From NCBI RefSeq assembly GCF_032854445.1, contig NC_088296.1, positions 16,917,485 through 16,981,484 on the forward strand: 64,000 nucleotides of DNA, written 5' to 3'. The position numbers and the translations under genes were made by a program. This document shows, piece after piece, positions 35,757 to 47,612 of the stretch (position 1 is the first letter of the stretch; every line of letters begins with the position of its first letter). The notes below the pieces were generated by a model that saw only the letters and a list, made by a program, of their open reading frames with translations, made no database searches and was not told the origin of the DNA. Origin of the DNA: Liolophura sinensis. Taxonomy: Eukaryota > Mollusca > Polyplacophora > Chitonida > Chitonidae.

Positions 35757-36683
35757 ACAAGTACAACGGAATCCTCGCCATTTTCTGCTTTGCTTTCATC
35801 CAAATGTACCAACGTTAATTCTCACAGCTTACAGTTCTTCACAGCTTTTAAACATTATACTTCCACAAAGGCACACACAAAACAGACCTTCAAGAAACCC
35901 TAAAAGAGAGACATAAAAGTCTGTGTTCAGATTCAGTGCCAGAGGCAGGACATAAAACCCAGATATCCCTCTGCTAATCACTCTCTGATGTCGCCACAGA
36001 GCTACAGAACTCAGAACTTTATGCCCTCTTCCTCCATTATTGTGGGGGTTCATTCATTTGACCTCACATGACCTTGGATAACCTCTGACCTTGTGACACC
36101 ATAAAAATGCCAGGATGTTTGAGCCACCGGCTTGTTCATGATTTCCACCATGCTTTTGGTGGAATTAAAACCATGTTGAAAAGTGACTGTGATAGGAAAG
36201 TGGGAGTTTACTAAAGTTCTGGTGAACTTCTTAAAGGGGGGGGGGGATTATATGCCCTGTCTCTACAATTAGCCAGAGTGGCCTGGGGCAAGAAATTATT
36301 CTCTTTGGAAGTCAAAGTACTGGCTGAATTTATAAGGGATATTTGAAGTGTAAATGGATTAGGCTGGGACAATCTTTTGTCTCATAATAATGAAGTTGAC
36401 ACACTGACATTTCTACAAATAAACAACCCAAAAAGCATAATTGAAGAGAACTATTAACTGGATATTAATTGGATATTAACTGGGAATGCTTAGTCTGTAA
36501 GTTTCTGATCACTTGTGATTACTTGATTCTGAGTATAAGTATAGGTGAACTCAAATTTGAACTTTCGTTTAATTTCGTTGATGTACATGTGGCAAAATAA
36601 CATAAGCTATATCAGAAAAATCTGACATAGTGTAAGTGAAGAAGAATATCCTTAATTTACTACATTTGTCACTTACTGTATGT
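35757..36683. other. Unique sequence with a nuclear-receptor half-site cluster
   Basis: No repeat or exon recognised. 36059-36093 contains three TGACCT half-sites (listed separately). A run of about 10 G lies at 36237-36246. Confidence 0.45.
36059..36093 (-). promoter_or_regulatory. Possible nuclear-receptor half-site cluster
   Basis: TGACCT at 36059, TGACCTTGG at 36069 and TGACCTTG at 36086. On the minus strand the last two read CCAAGGTCA and CAAGGTCA, matching the extended half-site bound by NR5A/ERR-type receptors. Three half-sites within 35 bases are suggestive only. Confidence 0.3.
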
Positions 36684-36999
36684 AATTATTTCACCTTTCA
36701 TGATTATTTGAGCATATTCTGAAGCTATTATTCTGTGTAAACTGATTTATTTATTTATTTATTTATTTGATTGGTGTTTTACCCCGTACTCAAGAATATT
36801 TCACTTATACGATGGCGGCCAGCATTATGGTGGGAGGAAACTGGACAGAGCCCGTGGGAAACCCACGATGTGTAGACGGATAAAATTGTACTTCTTAAGA
36901 AATCCTGAAACTAGCCAACCCAACCAAAGTAGTTTTGTCACCAACATCAAAAGTGCACTGCAAAAATTACTCTTTCATATGTGAAAATGGTGAGGATTT
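36684..36999 (-). mobile_element. MITE family A copy, split by a SINE
   Basis: Minus orientation. The left piece has AATTATTTCACCTTTCATGA and TTTGAGCATATTCTGAAGC; the right piece has AAGAAATCCTGAAACTAGCC, AAAGTGCACTGCAAAAATTA and TCATATGTGAAAATGGTGAG. The interruption at 36747-36868 is a SINE, and its target duplication consists of MITE sequence. Ends are more eroded than in other copies. Confidence 0.83.
36734..36881 (-). mobile_element. SINE family 1, 5'-truncated, nested in MITE A
   Basis: TGTGTAAACTGAT (36734-36746) and TGTGTAGACGGAT (36869-36881) match at 11 of 13 bases. On the minus strand the body between ends in the GTACGGGGTAAAACACC core and an AAAT tail; the 5' end stops at the GTGGGTTTCC segment. 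Younger than the MITE around it. Confidence 0.9.
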
Positions 37000-39188
37000 A
37001 GAATAGTGCTTGTGCAGTACAAGATGTTGGTGGGTAACTTTCACATGCATCCTAAAATTTTAAGTATCACAGCCTCTTGTGAAATATGACAGTGATTTTG
37101 ATGCATCACAATTAAACCCAATAATGAGCAATACAAGGAGCAATGAACTCAGAACTTACATGCAACAAAATAGGTTCATGTACTATAGTCCATGACCCTA
37201 TGTAGGTATGCATACACTTTTAAAAATTTTCCGCGCGCACCTTCAAAATAAAAAAAAGCAGATGTTCATTTATGTTTTAAATCTTACGAAAGACTGAACA
37301 AGATTAAAAGATCAAAATGATTTATGATCTCACAAATGCTCTCTTACTGTGGACACGAGCAATGTGAACTCAGCATGATGTGGATTCCCCGGTCAACAGA
37401 GGAAGCAGGGAGGAAATGGGCAGCAAAATGGCCAGTGAAGACTCACAATGCACACTGAAATAGCCGAGGAAACCCCTGATTGACAGCTAAATAGGGCCGT
37501 AAATTGACAGACAATCTGAGAGGCCGGCTAACGGCCAAGTAATTCTTCTGTGAACAGAACCGGAGTGTTAAAACTAACCCTATCACATCGGTGAGGTTCC
37601 CTGTTCCGAAACGGCTGTCTCTAGCTCAGCACGCGGAATCTGCACAAAATCAAAACCAGGAGTTTAGAGCCCCAATTGACCATCATGTGACAGACAACAT
37701 GTGACATGTGCTATTTCCCCCCCGGGCAAAGTGGCCTATCAATTTCTCTGCAGCTTCTTATTCTGTTGACATTTTATTTGGTTGGGGTAACCCTTTTTTT
37801 CTGTTCTGGCTTTTTTGTTGAGTTTCTCTCTCTTTTTTTTTTATTAAGTCAGTCTCTATCTGAGCTCCTCAGTCATCCAGTTTTCTTTTGAGTTCAGAGC
37901 AGTGTAGAACTGCAGTAGTGGGGGTGAAATACGATAAAGCTTTTCAATTACAGGGATCATGTGATGTGCAGTCGAAGATCAAAAGGAAACTTGTCTGTCT
38001 TCTGGCAACGTGTTGTCAAGGATTGGACATGGAGAAAAATGGCTGGAAATCAATGGGAAAACCGCGGGTATGATCCAGAGTGTATTACCCATGATGCCCC
38101 GCTGTGTACATAGCGGTCGCACGTCTGAGTGAATTCACAACGATTTGTTAGCGAGATTAAAACAAGTGGATGTCTCTGTGACCAACGTGAAGTGAACAGG
38201 AAAATAATGGGCTGAATGAGAATCGTGCGTCGAATCTACGCTACAATTCCTGCTGCTGACGAAATGTGCTGACATCTTGTGCCGTATTGCTGCAATGGAC
38301 AGGATTTGCTGTGTTCTGACGCACACAGGGCGCCCAGTACAGTCAGCACTGTACGTGCCTTCAACAGCCCTGTCTCTGTCTAATTTAGCTAAGAGCATGT
38401 AATTATCAGATTCCGTGTCAACCCAACATGACAGAGAAAACATGGCCGATCCAAGCTAATAATAGATGAACATAGGCCCATATAAAATAGTCTTGTAAAC
38501 TAGGGAATTAAAAACTACAACAACTGCAACGAAATTTATCTACATGCTTTTTGAGGCAGAATTCCATCCGGACAGTACACATCTCATTCCCCAGTACATA
38601 AACCTTCCAAAAACCCTGGAATGGTCAGATTAAAATCACACATGCATTTACATGTAAATGTTGAAAATATCATCTTTCCAATGTATTGTTTACATACAGC
38701 TTACGTGCATATCGACAGATACAAGTTTCAGATACAAGTTTGTATTTTTTGCCACATCCTGTATTTGCAAGACAGCCCCTGATATTTGCAAAACTCCACA
38801 TCGGCAAATGGAACCCTTGTGGGTTGATAGCTAGGAACACATACCACGTGCATCGAACAAAAGGTCAATGTTTCAATAAAACACATCACCGATCAAGTTA
38901 CAGCATACGGGTTTGAGAATCTTCTTGCATTCTATGAAACAGGTGATTTCTTTTTTTTTTTCGTCTCTTTTGCACCTTGCTTCTTCCACGTGTGGTGTTG
39001 TTGTTGTTGTAAGCGCTGACATCTCTGACAAAGATGTCAGTTACAGACATAGGTCACAGTATACAATGTGGAAATGACCAAATGCTCTTGGCACATTAAC
39101 CTTTTAGCTTTCTCCAAGTCTATCCAGCTACAAGAAGAATTGTCTCACAATAGAAGCCTATTCCCTTCCTTGTAATGCATGCACCCCA
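37000..39188. other. Unique, relatively complex sequence; candidate regulatory stretch
   Basis: 37370-37720 and 38080-38450 have few simple repeats and more CpG than most of the window. No family repeats fall here. Small frames on both strands (for example 38135-38443 minus, 102 codons) are unrecognised. It could be conserved noncoding DNA, but conservation cannot be judged from one sequence. Confidence 0.4.
37477..37486 (+). promoter_or_regulatory. PBX-MEIS/PREP-type decamer
   Basis: TGATTGACAG is an exact match to the classical composite site bound by PBX with MEIS/PREP homeodomain proteins, inside the non-repetitive 37370-37720 stretch. A ten-base match has modest chance expectation in 64 kb, so binding is unproven. 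Confidence 0.35.
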
Positions 39189-39414
39189 AATTCCTCAACC
39201 TTTCCGCATATTACAGAGCAACTTCCCATTTAGACACATTTTTAATTTGATTTTGTAGTCAAAACTACATGTACATTGGTCAGATGGGCCAATCTCAGGG
39301 GTTCACAAAAAGTATAATACTATAAGTCTAGACAAAATCATTCATGCAGAATATGCTTGAATAAAAAGCATAAATTTACATAAATTTAAATATTAAAATA
39401 AGGATTGAAAAATT
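39189..39414 (+). mobile_element. MITE family A copy
   Basis: Starts AATTCCTCAACCTTTCCGCA; the interior has TTTTTAATTTGATTTTGTAG, CAGATGGGCCAATCTCAGGG, AAAAAGTATAATACTATAAG and AATATGCTTGAATAAA; ends AGGATTGAAAAATT. The right end carries an AT-rich insertion (TAAATTTACATAAATTTAAA), making this copy longer. Confidence 0.86.
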
Positions 39415-40592
39415 AGAGTAGATACCACATGTTAACTACAATGAAAACCCATGTTGCCCTGTAAATGCATGCATCTGTAGTGTTTACAAATTTTACATAA
39501 TTTTCCTCTATCCTATAGTTTCATGTCTTGTGTAGTACATACTACTCAACATGCCTTGCAACAACACTTTAAAAAATCAGGCCACAAAAAGCAGTCGTGG
39601 AAATGTCCAAACTGTCAAATATATAATGTACCAATACATGATCTGAACAAAAGACCACAAGCTGTATTTCCCCTAAAGTTTGGTAAAAATGCACTTTCAA
39701 AAGCACATAAAGGGCTTAAAATGATCCTTTTTATGGCAACACTTCAATCTTTCTCATATGAAAGTAATCAAACTCCACAAAAACATTTAAGGTGACCTCT
39801 TAAGATGGGTGAATCCATCAGAATTGAACAAAATTTGTTAGCCGAAAAATGTTAGGACTTTTGGTGAATAACAGTACGCACAAAATTCCAGGGTTGCCAA
39901 AGCCAGCTGTTTACAGGAATGATCCTGAAAAGAAAGCTGTCGCACACAACCTGTTTATATCAGAAAAAACAATGTCAGGTATTTAGTGCTGGATTCAGTG
40001 AGGCTAGGATTTGTATGGATGTCAGTGGGGCAGCCTTGTTCAAGTCAGGGTTTAGCCCTGCGGGTTTATAAAGTGGCTGGTAGTGTGGAATTGGATAAAC
40101 AAACACCGGGTAGGATGGAGGCGAATTGGTACCAGATGTCCCGCCGACATGCTTCCCCATCCCAGCAACTCCCAGACTGCACCTTCACTTCCTGTTCCTC
40201 AGTCGTGCTACGAATCTATGGCAGGAGCTAACATCGGAGAAAAAAAATTGTGCCCTCACCCCCAACAAAAAGCATCCCATCAAAATACCACTTGTGTGTG
40301 GAGAAATATGCTGGTTGCCAGATGGTGTTTATAGGCAGGCAGGAGTCGCTGCCCTTTGGGGAATTAATTCATTCAATGAAATGCAAACCATATCATACTA
40401 TAACAACAGGCTGCTCTTTGAAATATTTGCATAAAAATTCCTACACAGATTGTTTGAAATCCTTTAAAAAAAATTTTGCGGTTGACAGCAGCCCCTAAAA
40501 AAATTCAGAAAAACAAAAACACATTCGTGGTATACACATGTAGATGTAGAGAAATTGTAAACATGCAAAATGTAGCTTAAACACCTTTCTTC
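39415..40592. other. Unique sequence and a dispersed-repeat segment
   Basis: 39680-39760 shares TAAAAATGCACTTTC, AGCACATAAAG, GCTTAAAAT and TTTTTATGGCAACACTTCA with 21715-21805. The 90-codon frame 39523-39795 runs through that segment and is therefore doubtful. Overlapping frames at 39975-40498 conflict on both strands and are unrecognised. Confidence 0.45.
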
Positions 40593-40814
40593 AAATTGAT
40601 AAGTGAGTTCAAGTCCAGGTCATGCTGGCTCCTCTCTAACCATACATGGGAAGGTCTGTCAACAACCGGCGGATGGTCGTGGGTTTCCCCCGGGCTCTGC
40701 CGGTTTCCTCCCACCATAATGCTGGCCGCCATCGTATAAGTGAAATATTCTTCAGTATGGCGTAAAACACCAATCAGATAAATAAATAAATAAATAAATA
40801 AATAAAATTGATAA
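40593..40814 (+). mobile_element. SINE family 1 copy with perfect 10-bp TSD
   Basis: AAATTGATAA at 40593-40602 and 40805-40814. The body starts at the B box (GTGAGTTCAAGTCC), so it lost the A box, and runs through GGAAGGTCTGTCAACAACC, GGTCGTGGGTTTCCCCCGGG, CCACCATAATGCTGGCCGCC and GGCGTAAAACACCAATCAG to a long AAAT tail. One of the better-preserved copies. Confidence 0.95.
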
Positions 40815-41520
40815 TCAACTTATAATTAGCAACGTCCATACCAATTCTTTTATAATCCAATTTATATTGTTGAATTTCTACATTCTGAGTTACTCATCTT
40901 GTCTGACTCTTGAGACATTTACTGACTGTAGGATGGTGTTTTCGGGTTTGTTTTAAAGTCACAAAATTAAGATGATACCAGATTTATGGTGAAAAATACA
41001 AACTTCAGCACTAAAAGTAATATTTTATGACCTGTGTTTGCCTTTGAAAGAATACATCTTTGCAAAAGCAAAATTTTAAGGTGAATACAGTTTTTAGATC
41101 AACTACATAGCATACTTGTTTAAGCTAGGTCTCCAGACAGACTATCAGCATGCCAGAGGGAGCATCCAAACATTTGTATTCTTACAATGCCAACCTGAGA
41201 GTGCCATTACCCTAACACATGCATGTCCCATCCTCACAGCCTCCCCTGCCCCCACACTCCTCATCCCAGATCAGACAAAAAACATGTCTGAGCACTCTAA
41301 ACAAATGTACACACAAACAAAGACAACATCATCAACCATCTTTTAGCAATATGTGTACATGCATACAGGAGAGCATGCTTTAGCTGCCACTTCAGACACC
41401 AGATAGCAGACTTCAGAAGAAAGGCGGGAATGTAAAAACAGTAAGAAGGATAAATTAACCGATGGAACGGAGCTAACACAGAATTTCATAAAAGATTTGC
41501 GATGAATAACACTAATTAAC
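40815..41520. other. Unique noncoding sequence
   Basis: No repeat recognised. Opposed short frames at 41116-41346 and 41297-41479 are unrecognised. Confidence 0.4.
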
Positions 41521-41664
41521 ATTATGGTGGGTGGAAACCGGGCAGAGCCCAGGGGAAACCCACGACCATCCGTAGGTTGCTGACAGACCTTCCCACGTAT
41601 GGCCAGAGAGGAAGCCAGCATAAGCTGGTCTTGAACTCACAGCGACCGCATTGGTGAGACCTAG
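41521..41664 (-). mobile_element. SINE family 1 internal fragment lacking the 3' tail
   Basis: The plus strand begins abruptly at CATTATGGTGGGTGGAAACC and runs to the complement of the B box (CTTGAACTCACAGCGACCGC) and ATTGGTGAGAC. Unlike the others it lacks the core end (GTACGGCGTAAAACACC) and tail, so it is probably a deletion derivative. No duplication found. It lies 185 bases from the next copy. Confidence 0.87.
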
Positions 41665-41840
41665 GTGAAGACGAATCATGCAGATATGATTCCGTGTAAG
41701 GGAGATCTGCATTTAAAAGTACAACGTCATCTGTGAATATACATGTGCATGTATGTGAACGATGACAAAACTGGGGAAAAAAAAACCTAAAAAAGAAATA
41801 GAAAACTTTCGTTTCCATAGTATCATCTGCAAACAACAAA

Positions 41841-41989
41841 AGCAGTTTTGTTTATTTATTTATTTAGATTGGTGTTTTACACTGTAGTCAAGAATATTTC
41901 ACTTATACGACGACGGCCAGCATTATGGTGGGAGGAAACCCATGACCATCCGCAGGTTGCTGCCGTACTTTCCCAATAACAGCAGTTTT
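41841..41989 (-). mobile_element. SINE family 1, 5'-truncated with internal deletion, TSD
   Basis: AGCAGTTTT at 41841-41849 and 41981-41989 flank the body. On the minus strand it has the AAAT tail and the core, but the GGGCAGAGCCC segment is missing: GGGAGGAAACCC joins directly to ATGACCATCCGCAGG. The deletion may have arisen by a jump between short GGAAACC repeats during reverse transcription. Confidence 0.92.
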
Positions 41990-43743
41990 AATACAATTTT
42001 TTAAGAATATCAAATTTAATTTTGATTTATTTATTTAAACGTGGATGCAAAGATATTTCAACACAGCACATTTTTTAAGAAGCTTACATCGAAAAAAAAA
42101 AAAAGAGAAATAAAAACTCACATGGCAGTATGTGATGTCTGCAATTATGCATTACAAATCGCTGGAAGTAATTTCTATCCAGACACTGACAAGCTTGAAG
42201 GAAGGAAACCCCCAAATTTGTCCTGCATGAAAGGTTGACTTGTCTCTAATATTTCACGTCTGTCGACCACATTTTAACCTAATACCGTAATAGTTTGTTC
42301 ATTTCCTTCGCATTGGCGTGTCGTTATTTCAACAAATCTATATCCTTTCAGTTATATGTTTTTTTTTTTTCCTAGCGACTCTGTTTGCTTGTTGTACCAT
42401 ATGGGAAAACCTGTCCTGAACTTCCTGATTTTCAAAAGGAAGCTGTAATGCTATTTCCACTCCTGACCTAATTTAACATGTGTGTAGCAGACTATCTAAG
42501 CCAAAAGTAGAGACAGACAGTCTATAAGCTTGAAGGCAAATAAACTGGACAGAGTTTGATCAGAATCTAGAAAACAACTTACAGGTCCTACTATGACAAA
42601 TGGTAACATTCAAACAGCACAGATTTCATGATATTCTTAGTGCATGACTTCTTTGCACACCTGGTGAGATTGTCTATGTATGAGCCGAAATGTTATTAAT
42701 GTTAATGGATTTTGTAATCAAATTTTACATTTCACATTCTTTGCCTGTGTTTAAAATCGAGAGAGAAATTTAAAAGCCAAAATGACAAAAATAAAAATTA
42801 TGATTACACAAATTTTAGGGTGAATAATCACATGCATGCATAGGCGTCGATCAGGACCATCTGCACAGCGAACGGTCTAAATCTCCCCCCCCACCCCCCA
42901 TGCCACCCCCAATCCCACTCCACCCCGGCACCCTTACAACCCCCTTGATGCCCTTCAGATACCACCACATCAAAAAGGGCAAACTGGTTCACCCCAAATT
43001 CTTAAACAAATTACCACAGTGTTTAGACTGTGATGGACAAAACACATGAACCGCAAATGCGGTTGTAGAGTTTGTGGTTGTAGAGCTATACTTTACATGT
43101 TCAGTTCACTTCAAGCCAAGACAATTACTTCAACAGAAGGAAATACTCTCTTGAAATCAGACTGTATAACATGACTGGAAATGTCACGTTAAACTACAAA
43201 AATGTTAAATTTCATTTTAATGTCTTCCATTTTTTTCATTAAACAATGAAACAAAATTTGATAATGATTGAACCAATCAGGCTAATCTAATCAGTTCAAC
43301 CAAGAACAAAAAGTTAAGAACAGAAATAAAAAAACAACATGACATACTGATTTTTCATTTCCCCTGCAGGTTGAATTTGATTGGATAGTAAGTCTTTGAA
43401 TGGTGAAGGTTTAAACGCCAAATTAAACCGTTTCTCGGTGAAAAAAAAAAACATTACCTTAATCAATAACCAAAGTAAAATTCGTGAAAATGAGTTTTCA
43501 TTATAGCAGTGATCAGCGAGGGCTGCGCAGGGGGACCACCAGTGAAGACCCTCTCAATAATTGATCGAGAACTGTACAGCTGTCCGCGGAGAAATTGCCA
43601 CGAAAATTAAAGTCGACACCACACTGGATTGTTTTAAAAATTAGCTGACAGGGGCACCCGTCTAATTCGGCTCAATATCGAGTTAGAAACACATTTGGTC
43701 GCTCACTGCTGTCCTTATTACGTGTCACTTTCCCCCCGCCCTT
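41990..43743. other. Unique sequence; C-rich patch and complex 43480-43740
   Basis: 42880-42950 is C-rich (runs of 6-8 C). 43480-43740 is non-repetitive with several CpG-containing words (ATTGATCGAGAACTG, GTCCGCGGAGAAATTGCC), a candidate noncoding element. No exon recognised. Short frames are not supported. Confidence 0.4.
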
Positions 43744-43805
43744 AAGTATCTTGGGCTCAGCGAACATTAAAAATGCACGAAGCTCTGACCTAGCCCGTCT
43801 TGTTC

Positions 43806-43823
43806 TGACCTTGACCTTGACCC
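43806..43823 (-). promoter_or_regulatory. Tandem nuclear-receptor half-sites (DR0-like)
   Basis: The minus strand reads GGGTCAAGGTCAAGGTCA: two AGGTCA units with no spacer, preceded by a third, GGGTCA. It includes the extended half-site TCAAGGTCA known for NR5A/ERR receptors. Adjacent to the complex stretch 43480-43740. Function is inferred from the motif only. Confidence 0.35.
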
Positions 43824-43921
43824 AATACTATATATCTGGAACTCCACGAAGAAGAGTGAAGACACATCTCACTTCTAATTCTCATGTCTCTATTTCTCCA
43901 TCTGATCCATCTAATCCATCT

Positions 43922-44000
43922 GATCTTGTTTTCACATTTTTTTTGTAAAAAAGATCTTGCTTTTACATTTTTTTTTGTAAAAAAGATCTTGTTTTTACAT
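43922..44000. repeat. About 33-bp tandem duplication, 2.3 copies
   Basis: GATCTTGTTTTCACATTTTT then TTTGTAAAAAA, repeated as GATCTTGCTTTTACATTTTT and a third start. The 71-codon frame here is translated repeat (phenylalanine-rich). Confidence 0.9.
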
Positions 44001-47000
44001 TTCTCTTTTTATCTGCTAGACTGTTTCTGCCAGCGCCTTTCATTGTTGGTTACAACGTTTTTTCAATCACATCTCAACTTTATCAAAAATTTGTCCTGAA
44101 ACACATACTTCTGAGGGTAAAACTGTCAGTGAAATCTTGTCATTTTGAGCTTTATCTGGGACAGGTTTGTTGTTGCTGAAACTCCAAGTGCCTATGGTAC
44201 CCCCGAATTAGGAGTGCTATTTTTTATAGTGTACTAATACTTTATATATCTCAAAATAAAAAATACATTTTCATTTGACAAAACTTTAGGTGAAATACAG
44301 TAATTCTGAGCTTCCACAGATATGAGGATATGCTTCATTTCCGACAGGAGTTTTCTTGGAGAAACTTCCATTGGCCATGGACAGTAATGCAGGCCCCCTT
44401 TGAGAGCCTAAATGAATCTGGTTTAGATCACCTATCTGCTCTATGTACACTTTTCATGCTGCTACACAAGTCGTTTCACTCAGCTCAATTTGTTTTCTTC
44501 ACATGAGTCCATCTACCTCACACTACAGCATCTACCAGAAGTGAGGGAGGGGGATACCCCCAGAGTTAGGGACCATCTCAAAATTACACATCTCAGTATA
44601 TGCAGTCACTGTATTTCACCTTATATAACCACTGAAAAGTTTTTAGGTGAATTAATTTCTTATCAATTACTGGTAAACTGAAGTGTAGGCTAATTAACAG
44701 TATAATTTTACACCCATCCTGTGCATTAAGTACATTTTGACATATTAACCTTAAGGTGTGAAATGCAGTATACTGGATATTTTCTAAATCATTACTGCCT
44801 ATGTCTCGGTTAAGAAAATAAATCTGAGTAATAATTATACTTCCCAAAACAATACCAGCCAGTAATCCATACTCTTCACTTCTATGCATTCCAAAAACTT
44901 CATACTAATCTCATATTAAGCTGGTCACTGAAATTTAGTCGCAAAGTAAATATTTCAAGATATTTATTTAAAGAGTTTAGAAGGAAATGGGCCCATCCCC
45001 TCATCAACCATCTTCCCACTCAACCAACCAAAAAAACCAGCCCCCTTTATCCCCACCTTTCTCATCAGTCCCAACAAACATTAAGCTAAAGTGCTAACAA
45101 GCTCTACATCTTTCAGCCCTGCTCCTATCACTAAGCACTCGTTTGCTAATGTGCATTTTCTGCGTAATATGCACATGTTTTCACCATCTCTGCATAATAT
45201 CCGCATTTTTTTTCACTTTCTTTGACTAACAATCGCACCATGCATGCCCATATGTATCTCCACCCCCTCCTCCCCAACTACCCCACTCCTTCATCCCCTC
45301 TGTCCCACCCCCACCCTGCCAGACAGGCACATTCCCTAGCAGTTCCTACATACACACATAGGTCTGGACCCTTAAAAGCAATACAGACATACACACAGGC
45401 CTCTTTCTTTCCCATCCTCCACATTTCTTCCTCATTCCATGCCCTTCACCATCCTAACCACAACAGCCAGAATGAACTTCTCCCGTCATAACTCATCGCT
45501 GAAAACTCCTCATTTTATCTCGCACCATCACGGGGAGTCTAGCTGGATGATGGTCTCCACACAATCTACACGGTCCTTTGATGTTATATAACTGCATGTC
45601 AAATAAAGCCTAGCCCTTGATCTTCCCAGTATATATGTATATGCAGGCATATAAGTAAACTTTTGCCTACCAGCTGTAAATTAACATACAGGTACACATT
45701 TATTGTGACACAGAATTGATTTTTTTGTGTTTAAGCTAAATTTTTGTCACCTAAAAATTGTCATTTTAAAGGGCAAATAAAGGCCCTAACAAATACATGT
45801 ACAGCATTTGGTGCCTAAATTTATTATTAAGAAAGATATCAATCCACCAGCGGACAAATTCTCAAAGCATCTTTCTATGATGAATGTGACAATCAGAATC
45901 AGACAAGATGATTAGCTTAGTCACGGGTGGGAGTTAAGGTCAAATGCACCAGTCAACACACCTGTTAGACGGACGGATCAAAAACTGCTGCGTAAAGCCC
46001 AAAAAAAAACATTTTTTTTTTCGTCCATATGCCCAAGGCAATTCCATGGAGGCATATTTCATGCATAACCACTGTATCTGTTGATACTCAGTGAAAACAG
46101 GTACAGCCATTAATAGAAAACTTATCAATAATTCTTAAAACCAGGATAATGCTAGGCTATACACTTGTGGCAACTTAACATTGGCACCAAATGTTGCTGC
46201 AGAATGGGGCTCTATTGGGGTGGAAAGGGGGGGGGGGATTGGTGGTGGGTGAGGCAGACAAACTGTACTGCCCGGCAAGCCTTCAACAGTGAATATTCAG
46301 ACAGAAAATAAATACTGAAGTATATTGATTTAAACTGGTTGTACACCTTAAATTAAGGTATAAAAGGAGTTGCTGTCATTATTAAATAAATACTTGTGGT
46401 TTCTTTTGTTAAATCTTTTTCAAAAGTCCAGTCTGCATTACTCATTTTCCTGATATACAGTGTATAAAGAAATGCTATAAAACACAAATAATGGTTTTCC
46501 AATTCCAAAATTAACTTCCACAAACAAGAGCAACATTCCAGCTGTAATAAATATCAGTTTTGTATTCTTTCTCTATGTACCATTTCAAAAATAAAATCAA
46601 TGAACACAAAAAGATCTCCCTGAAGACACCCCCTCCTCTACAGCCCCAACAAAGATTTGCCCAGATTAGATCAAGAGCACTGCAATCTTATCATTAACTC
46701 CGAGTGGTTTATCAATTTTATCCACTGCTCCCCCTCCACTGGAACCCCAGACAGTTGAACAAGCGGCTCAGCCTTGATACGGACACAGATAATGTCATCA
46801 TTTCGACAGTAATACAAATTGAGTCACTCGAAACGCTGCCATAACAAATAAACACAGAACTCAGTTGTTGCTCCGAAAAGACATTACATCGCTCAAAATT
46901 ATCCAGCATTTAGATAAAAACTACTTTGACAAAAGTGATGACAATTGAATTCCGGCCTCTCTGTAACATTATAAAAAGATATATACATGTGTAGAAAGAG

Positions 47001-47612
47001 TTCCTCCCAGTGGGGTCCTGTTATTAGATCATATATGATGAAAACACATAAATGTATGTACTGAAATATACATACAGAATTACAAGCATGTTGGAACGAT
47101 TGGAATGCCTGACAGTTGTTCACAATATAAGCCAGTGCATGTTCACATATTTTTATATTTTTATCTTGATCTATGTTATTTCGTTCTTCTTCAAATTATT
47201 TCGATACACAAAACTCTTGATAGGTACAGTGCAAAAAAATTGGTGTACAGACTGATTTCAAACAAGGCTGTACGTCACATGGTTTACTTGATTTCGAGAT
47301 ACCTGTTAATCTTAGAAAGGTGTTTTAAGGTTTAGTTTCAAAGCTGGTCCTTCCTTTATGACATTATTACGGACAAATTTCAAAATTACTGACAGAAAAT
47401 TTGCATAAATCAGCGGTTATATTCAGACTCCTTCAAACATTTTTTTCACTCATTTTTTTGTCATTTCCTATCAAACCATAATCTTCGTTTCAGATCTCCC
47501 GTTCATGTAATCATTCTTAATCATTTAATTAATTTAATTAATTCTTTAATCATTCTTAAATTGGGGAATATCACAACGCTCTTTCCTTTGGCATTTTCTT
47601 TGTGAAGTACCA
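44001..47612. other. Unique noncoding sequence
   Basis: No family SINE or MITE seen. 44990-45460 is pyrimidine- and C-rich (CCCCACCCCCACC-type words). 45715-45795 weakly resembles the dispersed segment at 21.7 and 39.7 kb (CATTTTAAAGGGCAAATAAAGGCCC). A G run lies at 46227-46236, and an ATTTAATTAATTTAATTAAT palindromic run at 47523-47543. Short frames are unsupported. Confidence 0.45.
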
